The notes beneath the pieces were generated by a model. That model was given only the letters and a program-made list of their open reading frames with translations. It ran no database searches and was not told where the DNA came from. Positions 27,010 to 37,486 of a stretch of DNA of 64,000 bases are shown piece after piece (position 1 is the first letter of the stretch; each line of letters starts with the position of its first letter). A program made the position numbers and the translations under genes. This DNA is from Lunularia cruciata (taxonomy: Eukaryota > Streptophyta > Marchantiopsida > Lunulariales > Lunulariaceae): NCBI GenBank assembly GCA_948567375.1, contig OX419762.1, forward strand, positions 33,113,465-33,177,464, read 5' to 3'.

Positions 27010-27143
27010 GAAATAACCACTATCCTTGAGGAACCACCGTGAGGGGAGGAGTCATACATGCCATATGCCATCCTCTCAAACAACTATCACACACTAACAT
27101 AGTAGCAGCTCCACTAGAAGAGCCACATAACATACACCTCAAG
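27010..27143 (-). mobile_element. PHD finger at the end of the Gypsy pol region
   Basis: The reading LRCMLCG, then MLVCDSCLRGWHMACMTPP and LTVVPQG, followed by W..PRC, gives the C4HC3 spacing and the GWH..C..PPL..VP signature of a PHD zinc finger. PHD fingers are known as histone H3 tail readers. It follows a GPY/F-like stretch and the linker NCGPCHLPNIDG, where chromoviruses carry a chromodomain. By analogy it may have steered integration to chromatin; that is inference. Part of a broken element. Confidence 0.82.
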
Positions 27144-27239
27144 CCTGCACGTACAAGTGCCAAGCTTGGGTCCATAGTACCATCAATGTTTGGAAGGTGG
27201 CATGGCCCACAATTGCACACATGATCCTTCCAAACAACA

Positions 27240-28290
27240 CCATCACGTCCTTCTAACACAAGGACTCCAAATGGCAAAACCTCACGCACTCTCAAGATAG
27301 TGCGGCCTATAGAAACGTCAAGTGTCGTCGGTGTTGTCTGCTGTAGATATACATAGTCACCTGGATGAAATTGATGGATTGAGGATCTATAACCTCTTCC
27401 TCGAATTGTAGCATAGCGTAAAGTATCTCTATGCTGAGCAATCGCCAAGTTCTCAAAGGCCATCGGCATCACTCTCCAAAAGATCTCTACCCGCTGAGAA
27501 CATGCGCTCATCCATACATTAGGGTCATCCAAGTCCAAAACTACAGTAGCATCTTGACAAATGGCTGGAGGTAAATCTGGATCTCGTCCATAGAGTAGAA
27601 AGTATGGAGAGAAGGATGCTAAGGAGGCTTGCCGGCTGAACCGATAGCCCATGGCCAACCAAGGTAATTGGAGATCCCAATCTCCCAAGTGGCCCCTCTG
27701 CAAACCATACTTTTGCAATCATCTCTTCACCGTCTGAACCACTCTCTCTGCTAATCCATTTGCGCAGGGTGATCTTGGGATATAGTATGATGATCAATCA
27801 AAGCCTTGTCACACAAGACCTGAAACTCCCCCAAGAACTTTGTACCCTGATCAGTCAAAACCTCAGCTGGTGCACCAAAATGACAAGAACTCAATCCAAG
27901 AACAAGTAAGTTGTCCCTTCACTAGACTTGTCAGGAAGTGCCACCAACTCAATCCACTTGGAGAAGTGCTCCACCATCACGAAAACATACCGATGATGTT
28001 TCACAGGCAGCAGTAAAGGTCCGGCAAAGTCCAAACTCCAATGGTAACCCAATCCCATGATAGGTAATGGGTGTAACTATGGCGTAGGAGCATTGAATGA
28101 TGCTCTAACTCTGTCACAAACCACACATCTGGCAGCAAACTGATGTACCTCGGTCTGCATACCACGCCACCAATAATGACTCTGGAGTAAGCTATATGTA
28201 TGCTTTACTCCAAAATATCCTAGCTCCTCATGAGCATGACGGACCAACTGTGGTCTCTGTGATGGAAGTGGTACTACTTGCACTCTACCA
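27240..28290 (-). mobile_element. Gypsy integrase region (fossil)
   Basis: An H2C2 zinc-binding motif is seen as HAHEELGYFG followed by CVVCDR near 28.1-28.25 kb. The catalytic-core region lies around 27.5-27.96 kb, and a C-terminal stretch (HPGDYVYLQ, PFGVLVLEGRDGVVW) resembles the GPY/F module. The element is broken. Confidence 0.8.
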
Positions 28291-28599
28291 TCCTCCCATA
28301 CACGCAAAAGGTGTCTACCCTCCAATCTGAACCATCTGGCTCGCTGAAGAACACGGTCTCTCTCCTTGGCCTCAACTGTGCCACCCACAACACCAATGCA
28401 AAGATAGTCCATCACTAAGACATCATCATGAATGTCTCGCTGAACTATACCAATATCTTCACTCTCTGGATCTGTGACCTCGATAACTCCTCTTGTATGC
28501 GCTGAGAGAGATACCACCAAAGCCTCTACAAATATACACAGAAAGGCCAATGCATGCCAACCTGACACCATCTCCTCATCTGTCTTACCATGCCAATGT

Positions 28600-28850
28600 G
28601 CTCCGGTCTGATCCTGCTGGCTAGGACATGGGTTCCTACTCAACCCATCTGCATCACGGTTCACCACTCCAAGTCTGTGAACAACCGTGAAATCATACTC
28701 CTGTAAAATTAGGGCCCATCGTGCAAGCTTCCCTAAAAGTTTGTCGGACTCCATCAACCACTTCAGCGGCTGATGATCAGTGATGAGAGTGAAGGGGTTA
28801 CCAAATAGGTAACATCGGAAATGTGCTACTGCCCAAACGGCTGCCAAACA
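28600..28850 (-). mobile_element. Gypsy RNase H region (fossil)
   Basis: The motifs HFRCYLFG, LITDHQPLKWLM, KLARWALILQEYDF and NRDADGLSR are typical of the RNase H that follows RT in Ty3/Gypsy elements. It joins directly to the integrase region. Confidence 0.88.
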
Positions 28851-28997
28851 CTCTCCCTAATATGAACTATACTTCACCTCCGCTGAATTGTTGGAGCAAC
28901 TAGCATAGGCCACCACAAACTCCTTCCCCTCATCATCATGCTAGGTGAGCATCGCTCCAAGCCCCAACATACTCCAATCAGTGTGAACCTGAAATGG

Positions 28998-30110
28998 TTA
29001 TCCCCTGATCGGTCTCCTCAAAATAGGAGCAGATGTCAACCTCTCCTTGAGCTCTACAAAATCTCTCTCTTGCTCATCTCCCCAACACCACTCTTGTGTA
29101 AGCTTGGTCAGCTTCGTCAAGGCCTTGGCAATGGCACTAAATCCTCTAACATAGCGGCGATAGAAGTTTGCCAACCCAAGGAATGCTCGCACTCTGCTCA
29201 CATCCGTAGGCCGAGGAATATGTGCAATAGCCTCCACCTTGGTCTGCTGAACACCAAGTCCTCCGGGGTAGATAGTGTGACCCAAATACTCAACCTGCTC
29301 GTGGAAGAACCTACACTTCCCAGGATGTAATTTGAGTCCATGAGATCTCAACCTCTCAAACACCTCCAACAACTGTCTCTCATGCTCCTCCACAATAGTA
29401 CTATAAACCAAAATGTCATCAATATAGCACCAAGTAAAATCCAATCTAGCTAGGATCCTATCCATGACCCTCTAGAACTCAGCAGGAGCATTCTTTAACC
29501 CAAATGGTAAGAACCTCCACTGATATAACACATCCTTGCCGTGAGGATCAATAGCCTAAAATGTTGTCTTGGACTTATCCTCCTCCCTAATCGGCAACTA
29601 ATGATATCGCGCTCGAAGATCCAAAGTACTGAAGATCTTTGCATGCCCAATTGCATCAAAAATCTCCTCCGGTGTAGGCATGGCATACCGATCAGCCCTG
29701 GTCTGTTGGTTGATAGGACGGTAATCTCCACACATCTGCCTATCTATATAGCTGCCATGCATATCCTTCTTGGTTGGCATCACTGTTGCTGATGCATACT
29801 CTCCATGTGAAATCTCCAACAAACCAGCCTCAAAAAGGTCACCACTCCGGCTCTGAATCAATGTCCTCTCCATATCACTATATCGATAAGGACGTCGGAA
29901 AACTGGTGTGTCGCTAGTTAGCTCAATCCGTATACCAGGTCCCTTTAGAGCACCCAAATCCTTCATACTGAAGGCAAAACAACTTGTGTGACTCCTCAAG
30001 AACCTCCAAACCCTCCGTCTTTCCTCTCTAGTAAGCTTGGGTCCAAGATCTGGCTCCCAAGTATCCTCTATAACTGTAGTAGGAGTGGAAGACGTACTGA
30101 CTGACTGCTA
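28998..30110 (-). mobile_element. Gypsy reverse transcriptase region (fossil)
   Basis: The reading includes CGDYRPINQQT, FSTLDLRARYHQ, the catalytic CYIDDILVYS box near 29.4 kb, and the thumb motif VRAFLGLANFYRRYV. These place it firmly in Ty3/Gypsy. The element is broken. Confidence 0.9.
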
Positions 30111-30429
30111 CACTGGGCCCTTGGGAGCAGTAGTGTCATGTTCCCGACCACTAGAGGTCCCAACCTCTGTGTGAAAAACTCCCTCCACTCTAGCTGCAAG
30201 CTCCACACATCCTCTAGCTGCATCCCATGTGGACCAAGGGTGTAATCTAAGTAGCCCATGCTCACCTGGATGGACTCCAAGTAGACCACTCTCCCTAGTA
30301 GCTACTGGATGTGTCCCAAGAATACCATGTGCACTCGGTCCATCGCCCCCAACATGTGCCTGAATCGTCTTGATAGGCACATGGCTCCCAAGTGTCCGAG
30401 TGGTGATGCCTATCAAGCACATCCTACGC

Positions 30430-31290
30430 TGCTCTGCCAAGCCAAGGCTCACAATCCAGGTCCATAGCCTGATCTAACACCTGACGCATGGATACCTCTA
30501 ACACGGCTGGAACAACGGTAATACCGGTGCAAAAACCCATCGCCCGCTCTCTCTCATCAACGTTGGGCTCCACTAACTGCTGTAACTATGAGTCCCAAAC
30601 AAGTCTAGGTCCTCCTTCTTGAAAATCATGAGAACTTGGGAAACTCATGAGTGTGGGAAATGCGGCTCTAGGCTGTCCAACTAGGTTCACCACTGCCATA
30701 GGTGACCTATCAGCCACTACCACTGTCTAAGATTGACGCCCAACATCCAAGATATCATCAACAAGGATGTGGTCAAGTCGCTGAATCCCATCATAAGTGC
30801 GCTGTAGAACCTTTCTGGGTAAGAGGTTTGTCCACCAAAGATGACAATGAACCCGTGATCCCACTCTGGCTGCATCTAACAATACAGTAGGTCCCATCCA
30901 AGAGTGGACCTGATGTATACTCGCCACCACTCTAGTGCAAAAATCACCCATCAAAAAAATGTTCTCCAAAAGGTAAGCTCGAGAAATAGACTGATGTGTA
31001 TGTCCCTGACATGGCTATCCAGAAATCACCAAGTGAATAGGCCCATGTCTCTCTAGGTCATGCGCTCCTAGTAAGGAAATGTCTCCTGGTAGGGCCTTAT
31101 GGTAACCTCTAATTGCTGACATCGGTAATAACTCCGGATACCGATAGGCCAAGTGTGCCACATGATGTAGAGAGACTTGCCTAACAGTCTCATCTCTCTC
31201 TACATACAAGTACCTTTGTACTTGTATACCCGCCTGTAACACCGTAGCTAGTCCGGTGCTGATCCCACCAAACAACTCCAATAGGCATAT
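30430..31290 (-). mobile_element. Cytosine-C5 DNA methyltransferase domain inside the Gypsy element
   Basis: Between protease and RT lies a C5-MTase with recognisable motifs in order: motif I LLELFGGISTGLATVLQAG (31284-31228), an acidic cofactor-binding stretch YLYVERDE, IHLVISG followed by the catalytic PCQG (motif IV, near 31.0 kb), LENIF (motif VI type), LLDAARVGSRVH and WWTNLL. The C-terminal block is NVDERERAMGF then QVLDQAMDLDC (motifs IX-X). Overall it resembles DNMT3/DRM-like enzymes. In the family these transfer methyl groups from S-adenosylmethionine to cytosine. The same strand, its position within the polyprotein order and the surrounding pol domains argue for capture by the element rather than chance insertion of a host gene. 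The copy belongs to a broken element. Confidence 0.85.
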
Positions 31291-31619
31291 CTCCTCTATT
31301 GGATATTGCCAAGCAATGAGTGTGGTATCCAGAGGTGTCAAAGCAATTGTCTCTAGAGGCTCATCCTCACACTCATCTCTTGATGGTATGAAGGCTCCAC
31401 TCCAAGCCTGCTGCACCAACTGATCTGCATGCTGTTGCAATGCCTCCTCTGAACTCCACAATGGAACATCCAAGGTGGATGGAACAATCCCACTTGTACT
31501 CCAAAAGCGAGTGATCTCCTTTGGTATTGGAGTATCCTCTGCATGGGCGCTCCCCTCCAACAAGTCACCAGGCCAAGTAACTGCACCACTGAAAGCTAAA
31601 ACTTATGCTGCCATGGTCC

Positions 31620-32060
31620 CGGACTGTAGTGAGCCAAGACTGCCACTACTAAAGCATACTTGTAGGCAACATACCCATCCCTCACCAGACTGCCAACCAG
31701 GTCTATAAGAGGCTATCTCCTCCCAATAGTCAATGCTGAAACCCATGGGGTATAACACTGCTCCCCCAACTAGCACATCATATGACTCAACTATCGTCGC
31801 AATAGCATGAGCTCTCACCACCGAGCTATCAGTCGGATAACCAGGCTGAACCTGGACAACAAGCTCTCCACGTGTGATGTATTGTGTCAAACCACCACCT
31901 AGAGATGTCTAGATCTGAAATGGACACCTCTCTACATTGGTCATTCGTAACTCCAGACCGACATCTACAACCTTCCCCAACATAAGAGGCTGCGCACCAG
32001 AGTCTAACAAGACTCTCTGTGGTGTATAGACCTTCCCTGAAGGTCCAACCAAACAAAAAA
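31620..32060 (-). mobile_element. Gypsy aspartic protease region (fossil)
   Basis: RVLLDSGAQPLMLG near 32.0 kb matches the retroviral-type aspartic protease active site (DSGA), followed by LTQYITRGELVV and VLVGGAVLYPMG. It lies between the gag zinc knuckles and the methyltransferase region. Confidence 0.75.
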
Positions 32061-32889
32061 TCGCCCTCTAGTTATCCAATATGACAACACCAGGTGTAAA
32101 CTGCACTCTCTCAAAGGTCGGTCTAGCTGGCAACTCCTCCAGTCTAGCTGCTGCTGCCTGCCATAAACCAATGGTTGCTGAATGGATCCCATGCTCCTCA
32201 ACCAAGTTAGCTCCACTACCAACCACCTCTGCTCTAGTAGTAGGAACTGCACCATCCCTACTCTCACACAACGTGGCAGCCAACCGGAACACTAGGGTTG
32301 GGTCAACTCCCAATGTAAACATATCATTGGCCAAAAACAAAGGATGCCGCATAATCAGCTGAGCCGCCCTCAACATCATGCTAGACTCAGTCTGTGTAGT
32401 AGCAAGTGGCTGACTAGCAAGTAGTCCATCATGTAATCCATCACCACCTACCACATTTGCACTAGGACGTCTAGGAACCATGGATGTCGTCTGCAATGCC
32501 TCAGATAGCGTGAAAGATTGGGGAAGTCTGACCTGTCTTCCAACCTCTCCTCTCTATGGGTCCAACTCCACTGATGCTCCTCTAGGCTCTGGAGCACGTA
32601 CTGCACTCCTAGTCATTGCTGCAGATGCATCCACCTGTGTTGCTCCGCACATGAAGTCCAAAGCATCTCTATCACTAGCATATGAGGTGGAAGCCTCAGC
32701 ACCTGAATCTGATCTCCTCTAAGCAATAGCCATACTAGCCAATCTCTACTCCAACTGCTCAATCCGAGTAGCCATAGTTGTGTCAGAAGTAAGGGCAGGT
32801 ACTGCACCCCTACTAGGTGTAGATCTTCTACCACCACCTCTACCACCTCATCCTGCATGAATTGGAGCTCCTCTACTACCTACCATAGA

Positions 32890-33065
32890 AGCCCTACCAC
32901 TCCATAACTCCGGGTATAGGTCAAAACACCGATCACTAGTGTGACCAAATCTGTGGCAGTGCTCACACTGCCTCTGTGCTGGCTATGATGCACTTGAGGT
33001 ATCAAGTCCATTGCCTTGAGTACACTCTCTCCAATGGTGAGGTCCACCACAAGTTCAACAAGCAA
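32890..33065 (-). mobile_element. Gag zinc knuckles (fossil)
   Basis: Two CCHC-type knuckles on the minus strand. One is a perfect CX2CX4HX4C (CEHCHRFGHTSDRC); the other reads TCGGPHHWREC. They are typical of the nucleocapsid part of gag. Confidence 0.8.
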
Positions 33066-33195
33066 CCACACCACTCATTGGCTGATGCTAACCTAAAAAT
33101 GAGGGTAAGGGTCTAACTCCACTAGGCCCTCCACTCAATCCATAGGATCTGGGCTGTCCACCCTGTCCTCGAAAACCAACTGGGCGTGGTGCACT

Positions 33196-34281
33196 CTACT
33201 GCACTCTAGAAGAAGTCACAACCGTGGATGAGGTCTCCCTACCAAATCTAGATGTCACCACTCTCTCCTCCACCATGTTGAGCTCAATATGCTCAGCCAA
33301 ACCAAAGACCACTACCAAAGTAGGCAAAGTAGCCTGTAACAACGTAACATCACGATCTCTACGTCGCAACTCCTTGTCTAGTATCCCATACCAAAATTGG
33401 ACTGCTTGGGCCTCAATAACTCCCTGAGTGAAACTAATCAGTCGCCTCATGCGAGTGTATGCCTCACGTAGGCTCTCTCCAGCCTTCCGCTGGAACTCCT
33501 ACAAGCTCCTCAGCTTCTCAGTCCGCACTCCTTGATAGTTTTGCCTCAAACATAGGAAGAACTCCACCATGGGGTTAAACTCCGGTACCACACCACCTCT
33601 TGCAACGGTACCTCCACTTGTAGTAGCACTATCTCCAGCTAGTACACCTCCACTAGCTCCACCCACACTACTTGAGCTAGAACTCGTAGGTACAGCCGAT
33701 CTACTCCTGGCCACCGAGCTTGAAGTGATGGAGACATAGTGTGGAGACCAATACTGTCTCCATAACTCAATCTCCTCCAAATGAGCTCTCCTGAACTCAT
33801 GGTAGTCATCCATCAGCGGACCCTCCAGATGCTGAAACAACCCCTTCCATGCCATGAAGGATGTGAACAAAGTCGGGTTCCGCATCTATTGCAGATCACA
33901 CCAACTATCAAACTCCTGGATGAAGTCATCCAACTCAATGGTGCCCAATGTACCAGAGTAACGCCTAGGGCCTTTGGAGGCCCCATAAATCTTATCCATG
34001 TCTCACAACAACGGTGCGGACATACCAAGTGCACTCTCAACTGAATCAGCTCTTGTGTCGAACTCCAACTCAGAGTCAATCTCCTCCCTCACTGGGACCT
34101 GAGATATAGGCTGATACCAAGCACCACTCCGAGTAAACCCACTACGTACTGCAAGGCTAACTCCTATGGAATCTCCAAAGAACTCCGTAAGTAACTGCAA
34201 CAGCAAACCCGAACCACCAACTGCAACCGCAAGTCGCAACCGCAAGTGCCCCACCAAGTGCCAACACCAACTAAGCACCAC
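33196..34281 (-). mobile_element. Gag capsid region (fossil)
   Basis: Minus-strand open stretches with MRNPTLFTSFMAWKG and AVQFWYGILDKELRRRD fit a Gypsy gag capsid domain upstream of the knuckles. Similarity is by position and general pattern. Part of a broken element. Confidence 0.6.
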
Positions 34282-34730
34282 ACACTAATGTAACTTGAAC
34301 CGAGATAAATACACTGGGGAAAAGGCAACCTGTAACTTGCAATCATAACATGCGCTCTCACGGTCTGCAAGTCATCACTTCCTACCTCACCGGAGAGAAA
34401 CAAAGGTAGTTTGACTGGTCATCACTCCAGCCTCACCATCGAGAGCACACCAGAGCACCAACGCTCAAAAGTCAGGGCACCTCACACAAACATGGTGCAC
34501 AAACAAGAAGCAGAGAATGGAGGGGGGTCCAATCACAAGAAATCTAAACGAAAACCCTCCATCTCATAACACAACATAGGATTGACTATGTCACCATCTG
34601 GCATTTGACATAAGAGGAGTTAGTATCTAAGTCCTAAGCTACCAGGATCACCAAGAATGAGATCAAATTGCCTCTCCTAGCCAAAGCTACATGTGTATAG
34701 ATAATAGTGGTACAGTCACTATGAAAACAA

Positions 34731-34800
34731 GTGAGGGTGGACCAGTTGGCTAGGGCACCAGTCTAGGAACAAGAGATCTAGGGGTCAAATCTTGTTGTGC
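34731..34800 (+). repeat. tRNA-like SINE head
   Basis: The stretch has a box A-like GGACCAGTTGGCTAGGGC, an anticodon-arm-like CAGTCTAGGAACAAGAGATC and a box B-like GGTCAAATC at tRNA spacing. It lies in the leader between the 5' LTR and gag of the Gypsy fossil and is opposite in orientation. A tRNA-derived SINE insertion or tRNA-pseudogene relic is likely. The body after 34800 is unrecognised, and I do not see clear target-site repeats. Confidence 0.45.
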
Positions 34801-35333
34801 AAATTCTGGCCAAATGAGGCCTTTCTATAGAATCTGGCTGAAATTCAGCCAAATGAGGCCTTTCTTGTTGCCACTTCAAACCTCATCCAAAATTGGCGAA
34901 ACTTCTCCACATCTGGCCAAAATCTGATGTAAACCCTAAAGTTGGCTGTCCGCCAAATCCCCCGCTAACTTTCCACTCGAGCCAAATTGACAACACGGGT
35001 TTTTCCAAATCACAAATTCATGAGAAGAGCTTCCCAACTCCACCTTCAATTTGACTTTCTGAGCCCAACTCGTAGCAAATTGGTCATGCTTTCATCTCTT
35101 GAGCTCAAAATCACAACCATTTGCTCCTTCTTTGCTCAAAATTTGGCCAGCGCTTCCGCACACCGTCCGCCTAACTGCCAAATCTGCATCAATTGAACAA
35201 GCTTTTGCACACTAGGGAAACACTGAACTTGAATCGAGCTACCAACGATCCACCGAGCTTAGAGATACCACCAACACTCAAAGTTCCTGCACCCGATTTC
35301 CCCCTGACTTCCCTTCTCTGATGTAATCAGATT

Positions 35334-35772
35334 GCTTACCACTCTCAACTCAAATCAACTCGGATCAATACTTGAGCTATCACTCTATAAAATGCCAACA
35401 ACTGGGCACTGATTACAGTCAAGCCACACCCACTCAAGCATAGAGAATCCAGGTGATGCTTGCCAGCCTCTGTCCACCATAGCCAGGAACTCGAAGGCTC
35501 AACATTAGAGAAGTGAGCTCTCTGGAGCTCACTTCAAAACTATACCCCCTGGACTCAAGCTAGCTCGGAAACCCTAACGGTCCCGCTGACGGCACACTTG
35601 ATGGTGCAAACGGTGCAAAGTGACGGTGGGCCCCACCATGAAGTCAGTACCCCGAACACAAAATCTAACCGTCGGAAAGTAGTCTCTGAGAAACTGCTGA
35701 AATAACTATAACTACTATCACTGGAACTCTAGTGTCTGAGCATCTAGATGCGGCATTACAAATGACATGACA
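35334..35772 (-). repeat. 5' LTR of the methyltransferase-bearing Gypsy, lacking its tail
   Basis: 439 bp matching the first four fifths of the family LTR, starting TGTCATG at 35772 and ending GATTA at 35334. The following bases CATCAGAGAAGG may be the primer-binding region. The missing last part is found beside the 3' LTR at 26722-26829. Confidence 0.82.
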
Positions 35773-36021
35773 TTGTGAGCAAGGACAAAGATGTGGTAGC
35801 ACTATACTTAGTGCCACCACATTCATGCTTTATAATGGCACTCTTAAAAATCCCCTTCATCAAGAAGATCAACAACACTAACCCTAAACACTCCTTATAT
35901 TTGGTAAGGATCATCCTTCAATTTGTCCTTATTCTTGTGATGGTTGGCACAAATAGTCAAGAATTGCACCACTTTTGTGCCATCCTACTCCTTATTTGGA
36001 CACACATAGATCCATCATCTA

Positions 36022-36256
36022 AAACTCTTGAAAGCCTTGAAAAGATGCTTCCAATGGGATAAATCATACCCCATTTGGACAAGTACTTATAAAGGTATTG
36101 GCCTTGAAGTGTTTGTTCCACCCTTAAAGGTCTCTTCTTGACTGAAGGTGAATTCCAACTCAAATGTATCACCATTACATTCACTATAGAAGCTTACAAA
36201 AACCATATAGAAACCTTATCAAATTGCTTTTACAATGAGTAAGTAGTCTACTTCAT
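36022..36256 (-). repeat. LTR part of the outer Gypsy fossil (5' side)
   Basis: The counterpart of 22095-22331 in the same orientation, starting TGAAGTAGA on the minus strand. The TTGT-flanked inner element begins about 250 bp away. Confidence 0.6.
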
Positions 36257-37437
36257 GACAATGCGGTGGTTGAAAACCCCTCACGAGTAGAATCACTAAC
36301 ACGGGTAGAAAATAGGTGGAACTAGTAACAACCATTGATTCTTGGAGGAAGGAGGATCATTTTACACCTGATTATCCTTTGATAAGGTTGTTTCTTTTGC
36401 TGTTGAGATTTTTGGCCACTTTTATCCGCACTTAGACGGTTTCCTCAAAGAAGCAACACAAGGCCATTCCTTTTGCTAATGAGATTTTTGTGCATCTTTA
36501 TTATCAATTGAAAGTTCTCTTCAAGGAAGCCACACAAGTTCCTTATAGAGGAGAAAAGTATCAGTTCTCTCTCCAACCATCCTCACATCCTATTACAGAT
36601 AGCAAGTCTCAATCACTTTATAACATTTTAGCCCTTAGGTCTACAAAGAAGAGCATACAAGAAACAATGATAAGAAAAGCTGACATGGCTAAGGTTTTCT
36701 CTCCTCTCTAACCTGATATATTACTAGAGAATCTCTACAACACCATTCAACAAGTTACTTTTCTCTTAGTCTCTTTAGTCTTAGTTGCATTCTACTCCTT
36801 GCTTGGTTGGGATTATTTTCTTGCTCTTTTTTCTTTCAAAGGTGGATGCATCATTATTACAAAGGGTGGAGAGAAAATCTAGAGGCTTCACATGTCATAG
36901 AGAATAGAGGAAAAAGCCATTATAAAGGGTAGAGAGGGCACAACTAGTCTAGAGGTAGATCAAAATCACAAATAGATAAAATGTTACCACTATGGTATGC
37001 TTAAACTTCAAACAAAATTGTAGGTTGTTAAAGCAAGAACAAAGTAACAACAAGAAAGCAAATGATTGGAACAACACAACTACTACATCATTTTTTAGTA
37101 CAAAGGATTGCAAAACATTACTTTGTGTAAGTAGTGATTATGATCAAATCAAGGATCCCATCACTGTATGGATAGTTGACTCTATTGCATCATATCATTG
37201 CATCCTAAGACACAAGTTCTTCACTACATACAAGGTAGGATATCTTGACAGAGTGGGGATAGGCAACAAGAGTGTTGTAGAAATCATAGGATTTGGTGAT
37301 ATTGTTATATTGACCAATGCATGTTGTACAATGATCTTAAAATGATGTGTGCTATATATCAGAGTTGCGGTTAAACTTAATGTCCTCAACTATGCTTGAT
37401 AAAGAAGAATATAACCAACAATTTGGTGATGGTTTAG

Positions 37438-37486
37438 GGCAATGAAACCTTGGTCAACCTTGGAAGCTGACCAAGGTTTCATTGCC
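37438..37486. repeat. 19-bp perfect hairpin inside the Copia fossil
   Basis: Arms 37438-37456 and 37468-37486 (GGCAATGAAACCTTGGTCA and its complement) surround an 11-base loop. It belongs to the set of short-loop hairpins in this window. Confidence 0.85.

Larger units (their letters stand above)
26182..35772 (-). mobile_element. Ty3/Gypsy fossil carrying a DNA methyltransferase and a PHD finger
   Basis: A minus-strand LTR retrotransposon with edges TGTCA (35772) and CAACA (26182), flanked by TTGT on both sides (26178-26181, 35773-35776). The coding order is gag, two CCHC knuckles, aspartic protease, cytosine-C5 methyltransferase, RT, RNase H, integrase with an H2C2 finger, a GPY/F-like segment and a PHD finger. 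The element is broken, with on the order of ten interruptions, and its LTRs differ visibly, so it is not recent. LTR layout is unusual: the 5' LTR lacks its last roughly 115 bp, and that tail sits next to the intact 3' LTR. A tRNA-like SINE head lies in the leader. It is nested in an older Gypsy fossil. Confidence 0.88.
22095..36256 (-). mobile_element. Outer Ty3/Gypsy fossil, broken and interrupted by a second element
   Basis: Minus-strand remnants of a Gypsy polyprotein lie at 22.4-24.3 kb. They comprise the RT thumb/RNase H boundary (RRFLGGCLFYRTWIPHF near 24.2 kb), an integrase zinc-binding neighbourhood near 23.2-23.6 kb, and an integrase C-terminal piece (NGTYRLRELDETILRAP near 22.6 kb). 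Matching repeats in direct orientation at 22095-22331 and 36022-36256, both starting TGAAGTAGA on the minus strand, look like parts of its two LTRs. If so, the methyltransferase-bearing Gypsy (26.18-35.77 kb) and a solo LTR (25.39-25.94 kb) landed inside it. It is old and heavily broken; gag is not recognisable. The boundaries rest on the repeat pair only. Confidence 0.6.

Noticed and set aside
26830-35333. Internal Gypsy region as a separate element inserted into an LTR
   Set aside because: It has no terminal repeats of its own; the TTGT flanks fit one element with rearranged LTRs better, although the GATTA repeat keeps the idea open.
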